From Burkholderiales bacterium JOSHI_001 (GTDB taxonomy: Bacteria; Pseudomonadota; Gammaproteobacteria; Burkholderiales; Burkholderiaceae_C), in the NCBI GenBank assembly GCA_000244995.1, contig CM001438.1, forward strand, positions 3,124,090 through 3,188,089: 64,000 bases of DNA. The letters are read 5' to 3'. Position numbers and translations under genes: made by a program. The notes under the pieces were generated by a model. The model was not told the DNA's origin. It worked only from the letters and a program-made list of their open reading frames with translations, and made no database searches. Shown here piece after piece: positions 17,649 through 25,866 of this stretch (position 1 is the stretch's first letter; every line of letters begins with the position of its first letter).

Positions 17649-18806
17649 GTGAATCCCGTGAATCCCCCTGCCCTGCGCGCCGTGTCGCTGGCCGCTGCCG
17701 TGCTGGGCGCCGCCGCTCTGGGCGGTTGTTCGTCGATGGAAAGCTTCCTCTCGGGCGACAAGATCGACTACAAGTCGCAGGCCCAACGCACCGCCTCGCT
17801 GGATGTGCCGCCCGACCTGACGCAGCTGGCCCGCGAAGGCCGCTACCTGCCTCAGCAAGGCAGCGTGAGCGCCAGCGCGCTGGCGGCCGCACCGGCCGCC
17901 GGCACGGTGGCCGCCGCCGCTGCCGCCGCTACGGTGGTGGCGCCCGCCGCGCTGGGCGACGTTCAGTTGATGCGTTCCGGCAACCAGCGCTGGCTGAAAA
18001 CCGGCCTGAAGCCCGAGCAACTGTGGCCCCAGCTGCGCACCTTCTGGCAGGAGCGTGGCTTCAACCTGGCCACCGACAGCGCCGAGGTCGGTGTGATGGA
18101 AACGGAATGGGCCGAGAACCGCGCCAAACTGCCGCAAGATGGCTTGCGCCGGCTGCTGGGTGGCATCCTGAACAACCTGTATGACACCAGCGAGCGCGAC
18201 CGTTTCCGCACCCGGGTGGAGCGCACGACCGATGGCACCGAGGTGTACATCACCCACCGCGGCATGGAGGAAGTGCTGGTGGGCCAGACCAAGGAACAGA
18301 CGGTCTGGCGCCCGCGCGCGGCCGACCCGCAGCTGGAAGCCGAAATGCTGGCCCGCTTGATGTTGAAGCTGGGCGCCAAGGAAGAAACCGTGCGCACGAG
18401 CGTCGCGGCGGTTGCGGCGCCCGCCGCCGCCCCGGCCCGGGCCCGCGTGCTGGCCGGCGCGCCCGGGGCTGCCCTGGAGGTGGACGAGCCCTTCGACCGG
18501 GCCTGGCGCCGCGTGGGCGTGACGCTGGACCGCAGCGGCTTCACGGTGGAAGACCGCGACCGCAATGCCGGCCTGTACTACGTGCGCTACGTGGACGCCA
18601 AGCTGGCGGCCAAGGAAGAGCCGGGCTTTCTCTCGCGGCTGTTCGGCGGCGGTGACAAGGCCCCGTCGGCCCTGGGTCGCTACCGCATCAATGTCAAGGC
18701 GGTGGGCGACAAGAGCCAGGTCAGCGTGCTGGACAACCAGGGCGCTGCCGACAAGGGCGACGTGGCCCAGCGCATCGTCTCGCTGCTGGTGGACGACCTG
18801 AAGTAG
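17649..18806 (+). CDS. bamC: Outer-membrane assembly lipoprotein BamC
   Basis: 385 residues from the GTG at 17649, which has GGAG eight bases upstream. This start gives a lipoprotein signal ending in the lipobox AALGGC (Cys27). The mature N-terminus has the BamC block DYKSQAQRTASLDVPPDLTQ and EGRYLPQQGSVSAS. Two helix-grip domains follow (GDVQLMRSGNQRWLKTGLKP and a second one from about residue 265, EVDEPFDRAWRRVGVTLDRS). It is an accessory of the BamA complex that inserts beta-barrel proteins into the outer membrane. An Ala-rich linker (SALAAAPAAGTVAAAAAAAT) separates the unstructured N-terminus from the first domain. An upstream ATG at 17565 overlapping the dapA stop is less likely. Confidence 0.93.
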   Translation: MNPVNPPALRAVSLAAAVLGAAALGGCSSMESFLSGDKIDYKSQAQRTASLDVPPDLTQLAREGRYLPQQGSVSASALAAAPAAGTVAAAAAAATVVAPAALGDVQLMRSGNQRWLKTGLKPEQLWPQLRTFWQERGFNLATDSAEVGVMETEWAENRAKLPQDGLRRLLGGILNNLYDTSERDRFRTRVERTTDGTEVYITHRGMEEVLVGQTKEQTVWRPRAADPQLEAEMLARLMLKLGAKEETVRTSVAAVAAPAAAPARARVLAGAPGAALEVDEPFDRAWRRVGVTLDRSGFTVEDRDRNAGLYYVRYVDAKLAAKEEPGFLSRLFGGGDKAPSALGRYRINVKAVGDKSQVSVLDNQGAADKGDVAQRIVSLLVDDLK

Positions 18807-18854
18807 GCTGGGCCGGCCCCTGCGGCCCGGCTCCCGGGCCACCGGGCCAAGACG

Positions 18855-18885
18855 AAAAAAAGCCGCCCCTCAGGGCGGCTTTTTT
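18855..18885. terminator. Bidirectional intrinsic terminator
   Basis: A 7-base-pair stem (GCCGCCC 18862-18868 with GGGCGGC 18873-18879) and four-base loop is flanked by seven A on the left and six T on the right. It can therefore end transcription in both directions. It sits between the convergent bamC and Ala-rich lipoprotein genes. Confidence 0.92.
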
Positions 18886-18903
18886 GTTCCGGAAGAAACC
18901 GGA

Positions 18904-19248
18904 TTACTTCTTGATGGCGGACGCGGCGGCGTCAGCGGCCTTGGCGGCGGCGTCCTTGGCGGCGTCAGCAGCACCAGCGGCGGCGCCGGTGATGGCGGAC
19001 GCAGCGCTGTCGGCGGCCGAAGCGGCGGCACCGGCCACGGCGCCAGCGGCGGCGGAAGCGGCCGAGTCAACGGCCGAAGCGGCGGCAGCGCCAGCGGTCG
19101 CGGCGGCGGAAGCAGCAGCGTCAACCACCGGAGCCACGGCGGCCGAAGCGGCAGCGGCGGGCGCGGGGGCAGCAGCTTCTTCCTTCTTACCGCAAGCGGT
19201 CAGGGCCAGAGCGGCAACCAGGGAAGCGAGCAGGAGCGACTTGTTCAT
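18904..19248 (-). CDS. Small alanine-rich lipoprotein
   Basis: 114 residues. The N-terminal signal MNKSLLLASLVAALALTACG carries the lipobox LTAC, with KKEE just behind the cysteine. The rest is almost entirely Ala with spaced Asp, Ser, Val and Lys (SAVDSAASAAAGAVAG; GAADAAKDAAAKAADAAASA). This would form amphipathic helix similar in look to small Lpp-like or LEA-like repeats. Function unknown. Short Ala-rich lipoproteins of this sort are frequent in Burkholderiales. It is monocistronic, with a bidirectional terminator directly downstream and a TATAAT about 120 bases upstream. Confidence 0.85.
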   Translation of the reverse strand: MNKSLLLASLVAALALTACGKKEEAAAPAPAAAASAAVAPVVDAAASAAATAGAAAASAVDSAASAAAGAVAGAAASAADSAASAITGAAAGAADAAKDAAAKAADAAASAIKK

Positions 19249-19293
19249 GTATGTCCTCAGTTCAAAGAATCGATCGAAAACCGGTTTAAGACG

Positions 19294-19371
19294 GAGCCCT
19301 CGTTTCCTCGAACTCCAGAGTTGTCAGGCGGCGAGGGCTCGAGCCCCTCCTTCGCCTAGCCCACGATTATA
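19294..19371 (-). promoter_or_regulatory. Leader of the Ala-rich lipoprotein: TATAAT and a 9-bp inverted repeat
   Basis: On the minus strand a perfect TATAAT (19371 to 19366) is followed by an untranslated leader of roughly 110 bases. The leader contains GAGCCCTCG (19294-19302) and its exact complement (19332-19340), separated by 29 bases. The -10 is clear; no good -35 is seen. The structured leader may also serve as the 3' end of the cupin/hypothetical transcript from upstream. Its role is not known. Confidence 0.45.
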
Positions 19372-19390
19372 GCCAACCGAGGGATGTCCC

Positions 19391-19885
19391 CTAGAGACCC
19401 AGACCTCTAACGGGCCAAGAGGGGGCAGATCGTTGCGAAATAGCTGCAATCTGTTCCCGTACCCGTTGCAGATCCTCGGTTTCCTGGCTGAACGAACCCC
19501 GCCAACGCAGGCGGTCGTGTACCCGAATGCAGCAGGGCCCCGCCAACAGCAGGCAGGGCATGTCGTCCGGCTCCAGGTCTTCGGGCGTGCGGCTGTCCAG
19601 CGCGTGCACGAAGTTCACCCGCCAGGCCGCAAAGCGTGCCTGGCGAAGCGCCAGGCTGTCGAACTGCAGGGCCAGCAGGTTCAGGCGTCGTCCCGGCAGG
19701 CGCAACCAGCGCGTGAGCGCGTCCAGCACATCGGCCTGCCCCAAGGGCCATTCGGCCAGGTCCGCGTCCACCAACCAGGCTTCCCGGCACGCGGAGTCGG
19801 GCAGGCCCGTCAGCAGCGCGCGCGCCTCGGTTTCAAAGGGCGCCCGGCCGTCCAGGGCCCGGCGGGACGGAAGCTCAGGCGCCAT
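19391..19885 (-). CDS. Conserved-looking hypothetical protein following the cupin gene
   Basis: 164 residues, overlapping the end of the cupin gene by 11 bases on the same strand, so it is probably translationally coupled. It contains SACREAWLVDADLAEWPLGQ, then LPGRRLNLLALQFDSLALRQ and PCCIRVHDRLRWRGSFSQET. The layout of short strands and helices is reminiscent of small phospholipase-D-fold-like hypothetical proteins of Burkholderiales, but I cannot assign a family with confidence. No signal peptide or membrane segment. The coupling suggests a function linked to the ribosomal oxygenase-like cupin. Confidence 0.75.
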   Translation of the reverse strand: MAPELPSRRALDGRAPFETEARALLTGLPDSACREAWLVDADLAEWPLGQADVLDALTRWLRLPGRRLNLLALQFDSLALRQARFAAWRVNFVHALDSRTPEDLEPDDMPCLLLAGPCCIRVHDRLRWRGSFSQETEDLQRVREQIAAISQRSAPSWPVRGLGL

Positions 19886-20993
19886 GGGCCCAACCGTCCT
19901 GGCACCACTGCGACAGCAACCCGCGTGCGTCGGCGCTCAGTGCCGCCAAGTCCGGGGCGCCCAGGCGGCGCTGGTCGGCCAGTTGGCGCATCAGCCGTGC
20001 GTCGCGCCCGCCGGCACGGTAGGCCTCGCCGTTGATGAACACGTGTCGGTCGTCGTACATCATGCGGGTGCGGCGGTCCAGGCGCAGGCCCTGCGCGTCG
20101 GCCCGCAGGGGGTGGCCGGGCTCGAACCACACCAGGGGCTTGGGGTCGGTGACCACCTCCCCCAGCGCACGCGCCAGCGCCTGTGGACGCGCCAGGGCCC
20201 GCGCCACCGCGCCTTGGGCAAAGGCCAGCAGCGAGGCCGGCAGCGCGCCCGGGGTGGCGGTGGCGGCCTGGGCCGCGTCGCGGTAAATGGGGTCGGCGCG
20301 GTCCTCGTCGTCGTCCACCAGGCGTGCCAGCAGTTCACGCGCCATCTCGTTGGCGCCCGCGGCCCGAAAGCCCACCGAGCAGGTCATGCACTCGCCCTCG
20401 GCCACGCCGTCATGGCCCCACAGCGGCGGCAGGTAGAGCATGTCGCCGGGTTCCAGCACCCATTCCTCCTCGGGCACATAGTCTTTCAGGATCTTCACCG
20501 GCATGTTGGGCAGCAGGGTGTTGTCGGCCACGCGGCCGATGCGCCAGCGCCGCCGGCCGTGCACCTGCAACAGGAACACGTCGTAGGAGTCGGTGTGCGG
20601 CCCGACGCCGCCGCCGTCGCTGGCCCAGGAGATCATCAGGTCATCCAGGCGCGCCTCGGGCACGAAACGAAACGGCTGCAACATGGCGTGCGCGGCGTCC
20701 AGGTGCAGGTCCAGCCCCTGCACCAGCAGCGACCAGTTCGGCCGCTTCAGCGCCGGCAGGGCGCGCCGGCTGAAGGGGCCACGCTGGAGGTTCCAGCGGC
20801 CGTCGAAGTGCGTGACCAGGCGCGACTCCACGTCGGCGCTGCCGGCCAGGTTGAACAGGGCGGCGCGGTCGATCGGCGGGGTGACGCCGGGCCAGGCCTG
20901 GCGCACCAGCAAGGGCTTCTTCTGCCAATGCCGGCGCATGAAGCGCGCCGGCGACAGCCCGCCCAGCAAGGCGGTGGGAGCGTCGATGTTCAT
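19875..20993 (-). CDS. JmjC/cupin 2-oxoglutarate oxygenase (RoxA/YcfD-like ribosomal oxygenase)
   Basis: 372 residues from the ATG at 20993 (protein start MNIDAPTALLGGLSPARFMR). The segment HWQKKPLLVRQAWP is typical of the family. The iron site is GVGPHTDSYDVFLLQVHGRR (the HxD pair), and the distal histidine lies in LYLPPLWGHDGVAEGECMTC. The C-terminal winged-helix-like region follows. E. coli YcfD (RoxA) hydroxylates an arginine of ribosomal protein L16 using Fe(II) and 2-oxoglutarate; the same role is inferred here. It is divergent from a slyD-like gene and overlaps the hypothetical gene downstream. Confidence 0.9.
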   Translation of the reverse strand: MNIDAPTALLGGLSPARFMRRHWQKKPLLVRQAWPGVTPPIDRAALFNLAGSADVESRLVTHFDGRWNLQRGPFSRRALPALKRPNWSLLVQGLDLHLDAAHAMLQPFRFVPEARLDDLMISWASDGGGVGPHTDSYDVFLLQVHGRRRWRIGRVADNTLLPNMPVKILKDYVPEEEWVLEPGDMLYLPPLWGHDGVAEGECMTCSVGFRAAGANEMARELLARLVDDDEDRADPIYRDAAQAATATPGALPASLLAFAQGAVARALARPQALARALGEVVTDPKPLVWFEPGHPLRADAQGLRLDRRTRMMYDDRHVFINGEAYRAGGRDARLMRQLADQRRLGAPDLAALSADARGLLSQWCQDGWAHGA

Positions 20994-21063
20994 GGGCGCG
21001 CATTGTCGCTGCGCCGACCCAGCGAACCCGGATGGGCCATGGAGCCTGTGAGAAGATCTCCTG

Positions 21064-21585
21064 ATGCACATCACAGCCCCCTGCGTCGTCACGCTGACCT
21101 GGACCTTGTCCGACGCGCAAGGCCAAGCCATCGACCAGTTGGACGAGCCGGTGGAGTTCTTCTTCGGCGGCGACGACCTGCTGGCCAAGGTGGAAGAGGC
21201 CCTGGTGGACCAGGAGACCGGTTTCGAGGCCCACCTGCACCTGGAACCCGAGCACGCCTTCGGCGACTACGACGCCGAACTGGTGTGCTTCGAGGACCGC
21301 AGCCTGTTCCCCACCGAACTGGAAGAAGGCATGCAGTTCGACGGCCTGCCCGAAGGCGCGCAGACCACCGGCATGCCGCCCGACCAGATCTACACCGTGA
21401 CCGAGATCTACCCTTCGCACGTGGTGCTGGATGGCAACCACCCGCTGGCCGGCATGGCGCTGAAGCTGCACCTGACGGTGCGCGACGTGCGCGAAGCCAC
21501 CGAGGACGAGATCGACGCCGGCACCGTGGGTTCCAGCGCGGTCAGCGTGCTGGCGACCGCGCCCAGTTCACCGCGCCTGCAGTAA
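21064..21585 (+). CDS. SlyD-like FKBP-type peptidyl-prolyl isomerase
   Basis: 173 residues. It starts with the FKBP strand (CVVTLTWTLSDAQGQAIDQL), then an insert-in-flap domain (EHAFGDYDAELVCFEDRSLF to LDGNHPLAGMALKLHLTVRD) and VREATEDEI, all as in SlyD/FkpA-type chaperone-isomerases. The His/Cys-rich metal-binding tail of E. coli SlyD is absent, so nickel delivery is unlikely. It catalyses proline cis-trans isomerisation and holds unfolded chains in the cytosol. It converges with dut, with only 3 bases between the stop codons. Confidence 0.9.
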   Translation: MHITAPCVVTLTWTLSDAQGQAIDQLDEPVEFFFGGDDLLAKVEEALVDQETGFEAHLHLEPEHAFGDYDAELVCFEDRSLFPTELEEGMQFDGLPEGAQTTGMPPDQIYTVTEIYPSHVVLDGNHPLAGMALKLHLTVRDVREATEDEIDAGTVGSSAVSVLATAPSSPRLQ

Positions 21586-21588
21586 ACG

Positions 21589-22038
21589 CTAGCCGCGGCC
21601 CGTCGAGCCGAAGCCGGCTTCGCCGCGGTCTGACGATTCGAAGCTGTTCACCACCCGCAGTTCGGCCTGCACCACCGGCACGAACACCAGCTGCGCCACG
21701 CGCTCCATCGGATGGATGGTGAAGGACGTGGCGCCGCGGTTCCAGCAGCTGACCATCAGCTGGCCCTGGTAGTCGCTGTCGATCAGGCCCACCAGGTTGC
21801 CCAGCACGATGCCGTGCTTGTGGCCCAGGCCCGAGCGCGGCAGGATCAGCGCGGCCAGGCCGGCGTCGCCGATGTGGATGGCCAGGCCGGTGGGCAGCAG
21901 CTCGCACTGGCCGGGTTGCAGCGTCAGGGGCGCGTCCAGGATGGCGCGCAGGTCCAGCCCGGCGCTGCCGGCGGTGGCGTAGGCGGGCAATTGCGTGCGG
22001 GCGCGTTCGTCCAGCACCTTCAGGGCGATCGTGGTCAT
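21589..22038 (-). CDS. dut: dUTP diphosphatase
   Basis: 149 residues, typical of the trimeric enzyme. Motifs in order: GSAGLDLRA (motif 1), [20 protein letters not shown] (motif 2), [18 protein letters not shown] (motif 3), [10 protein letters not shown] (motif 4) and [11 protein letters not shown] (motif 5, the P-loop-like tail over the active site). It hydrolyses dUTP to dUMP and diphosphate, keeping uracil out of DNA. It lies 10 bases downstream of coaBC on the same strand; the coaBC-dut pair is a common proteobacterial arrangement. Confidence 0.97.
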   Translation of the reverse strand: MTTIALKVLDERARTQLPAYATAGSAGLDLRAILDAPLTLQPGQCELLPTGLAIHIGDAGLAALILPRSGLGHKHGIVLGNLVGLIDSDYQGQLMVSCWNRGATSFTIHPMERVAQLVFVPVVQAELRVVNSFESSDRGEAGFGSTGRG

Positions 22039-22048
22039 GGTGTCGTGG

Positions 22049-23287
22049 TCAGGTCCTGCCTGGCGGCAGTCGGGCCGCGATCTCGCGCACCAGTTCGCGC
22101 GCCAGCGTCAGCTTGTCGGCCGTGGCCAGCGGGTGGTCGCCCTGGGCGTCCACCAGCACCACGGTGTTGTCGTCGCGGCCGAAGGTTGCTGGTCCCAGGT
22201 TGCCCACCACCAGGGGCACCTTCTTGCGCACCAGCTTCTCGCGCGCGTGGCGCGCCACGTCCTGGCTTTCGGCGGCGAAGCCGACACAGAACGGCGGTTT
22301 CGGCAGCGCCGCCACGCTGGCCAGGATGTCGGGGTTCTCCACCGTCTCGAAATCCAGTGCGCGGCCCGTGGCGCGGGCCTGGGCACCCTTGTCCTTCTTG
22401 ATCTTGTGTTCCGCCACCGTGGCCGGGCGCCAGTCGGCCACCGCGGCCGTGCCGATGAAGATGTGGTGCCCCGCGGCCAGCGGCAGCACCGCATCATGCA
22501 TCTGCTGCGCGCTGCGCACATCGATGCGCTGCACATGGCGCGGCGTGGGCAGCGCCACCGGCCCGGCCACCAGGGTGACCTCGGCGCCGGCCTCCTGCGC
22601 CGCGCGCGCCAGCGCGAAGCCCATCTTGCCGGACGACAGGTTGGTGATGCCGCGCACCGGGTCGATGGCCTCGAAGGTGGGGCCGGCGGTCACCAGCACG
22701 CGCTGGCCTGCCAGGCGCTTGGGCTGGAAGAAGGCGATCAGCTCGTCGCGCAGTTCAACGGCCTCCAGCATGCGGCCGTCGCCGGTTTCGCCGCAGGCCT
22801 GGTCGCCGCTGCCGGGGCCCAGCACGGTGGCGCCGTCGGCACGCGCCTGGGCCACGTTGCGCCGGGTGGCCGGGTGGTCCCACATCTCGCGGTTCATGGC
22901 CGGGGCCAGCAGCAGCGGGCAGCGGGCGATGGGCCGTGCCAGGCACAGCAGCGACAGCAACTCGTCCGCCCTGCCCTGCGCCAGCTTGGCGATGAAGTCG
23001 GCCGAGGCCGGCGCCACCAGCACCGCGTCGGCCTCGCGCGTGAGGTTGATGTGCGCCATGGCGTTGGGTTCGCGCCCGTCCCACTGGCTGGTGTACACCG
23101 CGCGGTTGGACAGCGCCTGCATCGTCACCGGCGTGATGAACTGGGTGGCGGCCTCGGTCATGACGACCTGCACGGTGGCACCGGCCTTGACCAGTTCACG
23201 CAGCAGTTCGGCGCTCTTGTAGCAGGCGATGCCGCCCGACAGGCCCAGCACGATGTGGCGACCGGCCAGCGCGGAGGTGTCACTCAT
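22049..23287 (-). CDS. coaBC: Bifunctional phosphopantothenoylcysteine decarboxylase/synthetase
   Basis: 412 residues from the ATG at 23287. The N-terminal flavin domain has [16 protein letters not shown], the active-site His segment (NAMAHINLT), PAMNREMW and the catalytic Cys in [13 protein letters not shown]. The CoaB half begins [20 protein letters not shown] followed by SSGKMG. The protein couples 4-phosphopantothenate to cysteine with CTP and then decarboxylates it, two steps of coenzyme A synthesis. It follows the YecA-like gene by 2 bases and precedes dut by 10, in one minus-strand operon. Confidence 0.97.
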   Translation of the reverse strand: MSDTSALAGRHIVLGLSGGIACYKSAELLRELVKAGATVQVVMTEAATQFITPVTMQALSNRAVYTSQWDGREPNAMAHINLTREADAVLVAPASADFIAKLAQGRADELLSLLCLARPIARCPLLLAPAMNREMWDHPATRRNVAQARADGATVLGPGSGDQACGETGDGRMLEAVELRDELIAFFQPKRLAGQRVLVTAGPTFEAIDPVRGITNLSSGKMGFALARAAQEAGAEVTLVAGPVALPTPRHVQRIDVRSAQQMHDAVLPLAAGHHIFIGTAAVADWRPATVAEHKIKKDKGAQARATGRALDFETVENPDILASVAALPKPPFCVGFAAESQDVARHAREKLVRKKVPLVVGNLGPATFGRDDNTVVLVDAQGDHPLATADKLTLARELVREIAARLPPGRT

Positions 23288-23289
23288 GC

Positions 23290-24090
23290 TCAGTTCGATC
23301 CATGGCACTTCTTGTACTTGCGCCCACTGCCGCAGGGGCACAGGTCGTTGCGCCCGGGCGTGGCTTCCACGCGCCGCGTGGCGGGCTTGGGCTGGTGCTC
23401 CACCCAGTAGCAGCGCAGGTCCTGGGCGGCGAAGAAGGCTTCGTCCATCAGTTGTTCACGGCTGACATCTTCGCCCGGGTGTTCTCGCGCCACGAAGGCG
23501 GCCAGGTCGGCGCGGTTCATGGTCAGCGCGGTGATCTGGTTCAGGCAGCCGTGGAACCAGGCGCCGGCCTCGGTGTCCGGCACCGGCTCGGGCCAGTCGG
23601 CCGCGAAGGCTTGCACCGCGTCCAGGAAACCTTCGGCCCAGGTCAGGCCGTCCACCAGCGCGTCGGCGGCTTCATCGGCGCTGATGACGCCGCGCTCCAC
23701 CAGTTCAGCCCGGTCGGCGTCGCTCCAGGTGGCCACCAGGGGCGTCAGGCGCAGCGCGTCGGGCTCGTCCAGCAGGGCTTCGGGGTCCAGTTGCATGGCC
23801 AGCACGCGGGCATGCTCGCGCAGCACCGCCAGGGCTTCGTTGCGTGAAGTCGGGTCGCCGAAGGCACGGTCGAAAGCGTCACCCGCCATCTTGGGCAGCC
23901 ACTCTTCCACAGCCACGGCACGCGGCCCGGCCAGCACGCCGGTGATGAAGCCGTCGGCCCACTCGGTGCTGATGGCGTCGTCGAAGCCGCCCAGCTGGTC
24001 GCACAGCGCGATGAAGGCCTCTTGCTGCGCGTCCAGCGGGTGCTCGGCGTCGTCATCGGCGTCCGGGACGGTGGGGTCGGGCTCGCTCAC
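23290..24090 (-). CDS. UPF0149/YecA-family protein with C-terminal SEC-C zinc motif
   Basis: 266 residues starting with GTG (24090), which overlaps the TGA of the transglutaminase gene. The helical UPF0149 domain includes the segment STEWADGFITGVLAGP. The C-terminus is a textbook SEC-C metal-binding motif (NDLCPCGSGRKYKKCHG), like the tail of SecA. YecA-type proteins are reported to associate with ribosomes or SecA; the exact role is unsettled. The acidic N-terminus (MSEPDPTVPDADDDAEHPLD) is probably disordered. Position just before coaBC suggests co-transcription and not necessarily a functional link. Confidence 0.88.
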   Translation of the reverse strand: MSEPDPTVPDADDDAEHPLDAQQEAFIALCDQLGGFDDAISTEWADGFITGVLAGPRAVAVEEWLPKMAGDAFDRAFGDPTSRNEALAVLREHARVLAMQLDPEALLDEPDALRLTPLVATWSDADRAELVERGVISADEAADALVDGLTWAEGFLDAVQAFAADWPEPVPDTEAGAWFHGCLNQITALTMNRADLAAFVAREHPGEDVSREQLMDEAFFAAQDLRCYWVEHQPKPATRRVEATPGRNDLCPCGSGRKYKKCHGSN

Positions 24091-25190
24091 GCCTTGATCT
24101 CGCGCGCCTGGATGGTGTACTTGAATCCGTCAGCATCCAGCGAATCGTAGCGGCCGGCGCCGTTCTCGCACTGCGGGTACATCAGGAAGCCCAGCTTCGG
24201 GCCGCTGCTGCCGGGCAGGGCCACGTCGTGCGCGGTGTTGTAGGCCAGCCAGTTGCCTTCCCAGCCGCCAAACAGGCCCTTCTTCACCGGTGCCACCAGC
24301 GGGTGCGCGGGGTCCTTGATCCATTCGGTGCTTTCCTGGCGCATCACCTTCGCGACGTCGGCCGGGTCCATGGCCACCCAGCCGTAGTCCTTCAGGTACG
24401 CCTCGGCGCGGCAGTGTTGCGCACCCTTCAGGTTGGCCGGGTTGCCACCGAGTTCCTTGTAGCCGAAGGCGCTGGGCACCAGGCGAATGCCGTAAACATC
24501 GCGCGCCGGCACACCGGACGCGCGGCACAGGCCGACGAACAGCGCGTTCAGGTCGGCGCACTTGCCGCTGAGGTTACCGGTTTCCAGCATGGCCTTGATG
24601 TCACCCACGCCGCAGCCACGCACCTTGGGTTCACGGTGGGTGTTCACCACCACCCAATCGTAGATGGCGCGCACCTTGTCCAGGTCGCTGCGCTGGCCTT
24701 TGGTGATCTCGGCGGCGGTCTGCTTCACGATGCCGTCGGTGGGCATCAGGTCGGTGGGCTCCATCCAGGCCCGCAGTGTGGCGCTGTCTTCGCTGGCCGG
24801 TGTCTTGCGGGCCCAGTCCACGGCGCGGTTCTGGGTGCGGATGCGGCTGGTCACCTCCAGCACCGGGGACGCGGTGCCGGCGGCGAACTCGGCCATCAGC
24901 ATGCGCGCACCGTAGTGCTGGTCGCCCACCAGCTTGGTGCTGCTGGCATTGCCGCCGAAGCTGTTGTCCAGGGACTGCTGGTAGTCGGTGTTGACCGATG
25001 GCAGCGGCACCCACACACGGCTGGCGCCGGTGGGGTTTTTCACCTCCACGCGGGTGGTCATCTCGAACTCGCGCCAGGCGCCGGGCTGGGGCGCGAAGCT
25101 GCGTTCCTGCGCCCGCAGGCCGGGTGCAGCCAAGCCCAGGCCCAGAGCCCCCAGGCCCAGCAGCCATTCACGTCGGTCGATTTGCTTCAT
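24087..25190 (-). CDS. Exported transglutaminase-like cysteine protease-fold protein
   Basis: 367 residues from the ATG at 25190. The N-terminus MKQIDRREWLLGLGALGLGL has a twin-arginine-like RREWLLG motif and is cut near GLRAQ, so periplasmic (possibly Tat) export is likely. The transglutaminase core shows the Cys block SGKCADLNALFVGLCRASGV, His in QHCRAEAYLKDYGW and Asp in VAMDPADV, the complete triad. Bacterial members act as proteases, amidases or peptide cross-linkers; the substrate is unknown. The gene follows the TlpA-like thioredoxin gene by 59 bases and overlaps the YecA-like gene by four bases. Confidence 0.88.
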   Translation of the reverse strand: MKQIDRREWLLGLGALGLGLAAPGLRAQERSFAPQPGAWREFEMTTRVEVKNPTGASRVWVPLPSVNTDYQQSLDNSFGGNASSTKLVGDQHYGARMLMAEFAAGTASPVLEVTSRIRTQNRAVDWARKTPASEDSATLRAWMEPTDLMPTDGIVKQTAAEITKGQRSDLDKVRAIYDWVVVNTHREPKVRGCGVGDIKAMLETGNLSGKCADLNALFVGLCRASGVPARDVYGIRLVPSAFGYKELGGNPANLKGAQHCRAEAYLKDYGWVAMDPADVAKVMRQESTEWIKDPAHPLVAPVKKGLFGGWEGNWLAYNTAHDVALPGSSGPKLGFLMYPQCENGAGRYDSLDADGFKYTIQAREIKA

Positions 25191-25249
25191 GCCGTTTCCT
25201 TCATTGATTGATGCCCGGCCGAACCCCGGTTCTGGGCCCGGATTGTGAT

Positions 25250-25789
25250 TCAGGTCCGCTGTTTCAGCAGATCGTCCATCCACTGGCGCGCGGCCGGGCC
25301 GGACCAGTCGGCTTCACCCATCACCAGCAGGCGCGGGCGGCCGTCGCGACCCACCAGCACGGTGCTGGGGAACACCCGCGAGGTCCAGGCCTTGGTGGCG
25401 GCGCCGTCCAGGTCCAGCGCCACAGGCAGGCTGAGGCCGGTGTCGCCAACGAAGCGGCGCACGGTGCGCTCGGCCTCCTGGTAGTTGACCGCCAGCACCT
25501 GCAGGCCGTCCGCGGCGTGGCGCTGGGCCAGCAGTTCCAGCGAAGGCATCTCGTCGCGGCAGGGCTCGCACCAGCTGGCCCAGAAGTTCAGCAGCAGCGG
25601 CACACCGCGCTGGCTTTTCAGGGCGAACTGCCCGCCCCCCAGCAGCGGCAGGTTCAGGTCCGGCAGGCCACGCTGGGCGGGCCAGGCTTTCACGCTTTGT
25701 GCGCCGGCCGTGCCAGCCCAAGCGGCAGCGGCCAGGCCCAGCAGCCAGCGGCGCCTGGATGCGTCCACGCGCGAGGGGCTTGGTGTCAT
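25250..25789 (-). CDS. TlpA/ResA-like periplasmic thioredoxin
   Basis: 179 residues. A signal peptide (SRRRWLLGLAAAAWAGTAGA) with twin Arg precedes a thioredoxin fold with the redox motif WASWCEPCRDEMP (C74, C77). The cis-proline region is SRVFPSTVLVGRDGRP. It is a membrane-associated or periplasmic thiol-disulfide reductase, as used in cytochrome c maturation or in protecting exported cysteine proteins. The next gene encodes an exported transglutaminase with a catalytic cysteine, which may be its client; that is inference. Confidence 0.9.
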   Translation of the reverse strand: MTPSPSRVDASRRRWLLGLAAAAWAGTAGAQSVKAWPAQRGLPDLNLPLLGGGQFALKSQRGVPLLLNFWASWCEPCRDEMPSLELLAQRHAADGLQVLAVNYQEAERTVRRFVGDTGLSLPVALDLDGAATKAWTSRVFPSTVLVGRDGRPRLLVMGEADWSGPAARQWMDDLLKQRT

Positions 25790-25866
25790 GGGCGGGCACT
25801 GTACGGCAAGCCAGAACCCCGTGCGGGCGCAAAGGTTGCGCGCCCCACAGCCACTATGCTGCGCCC

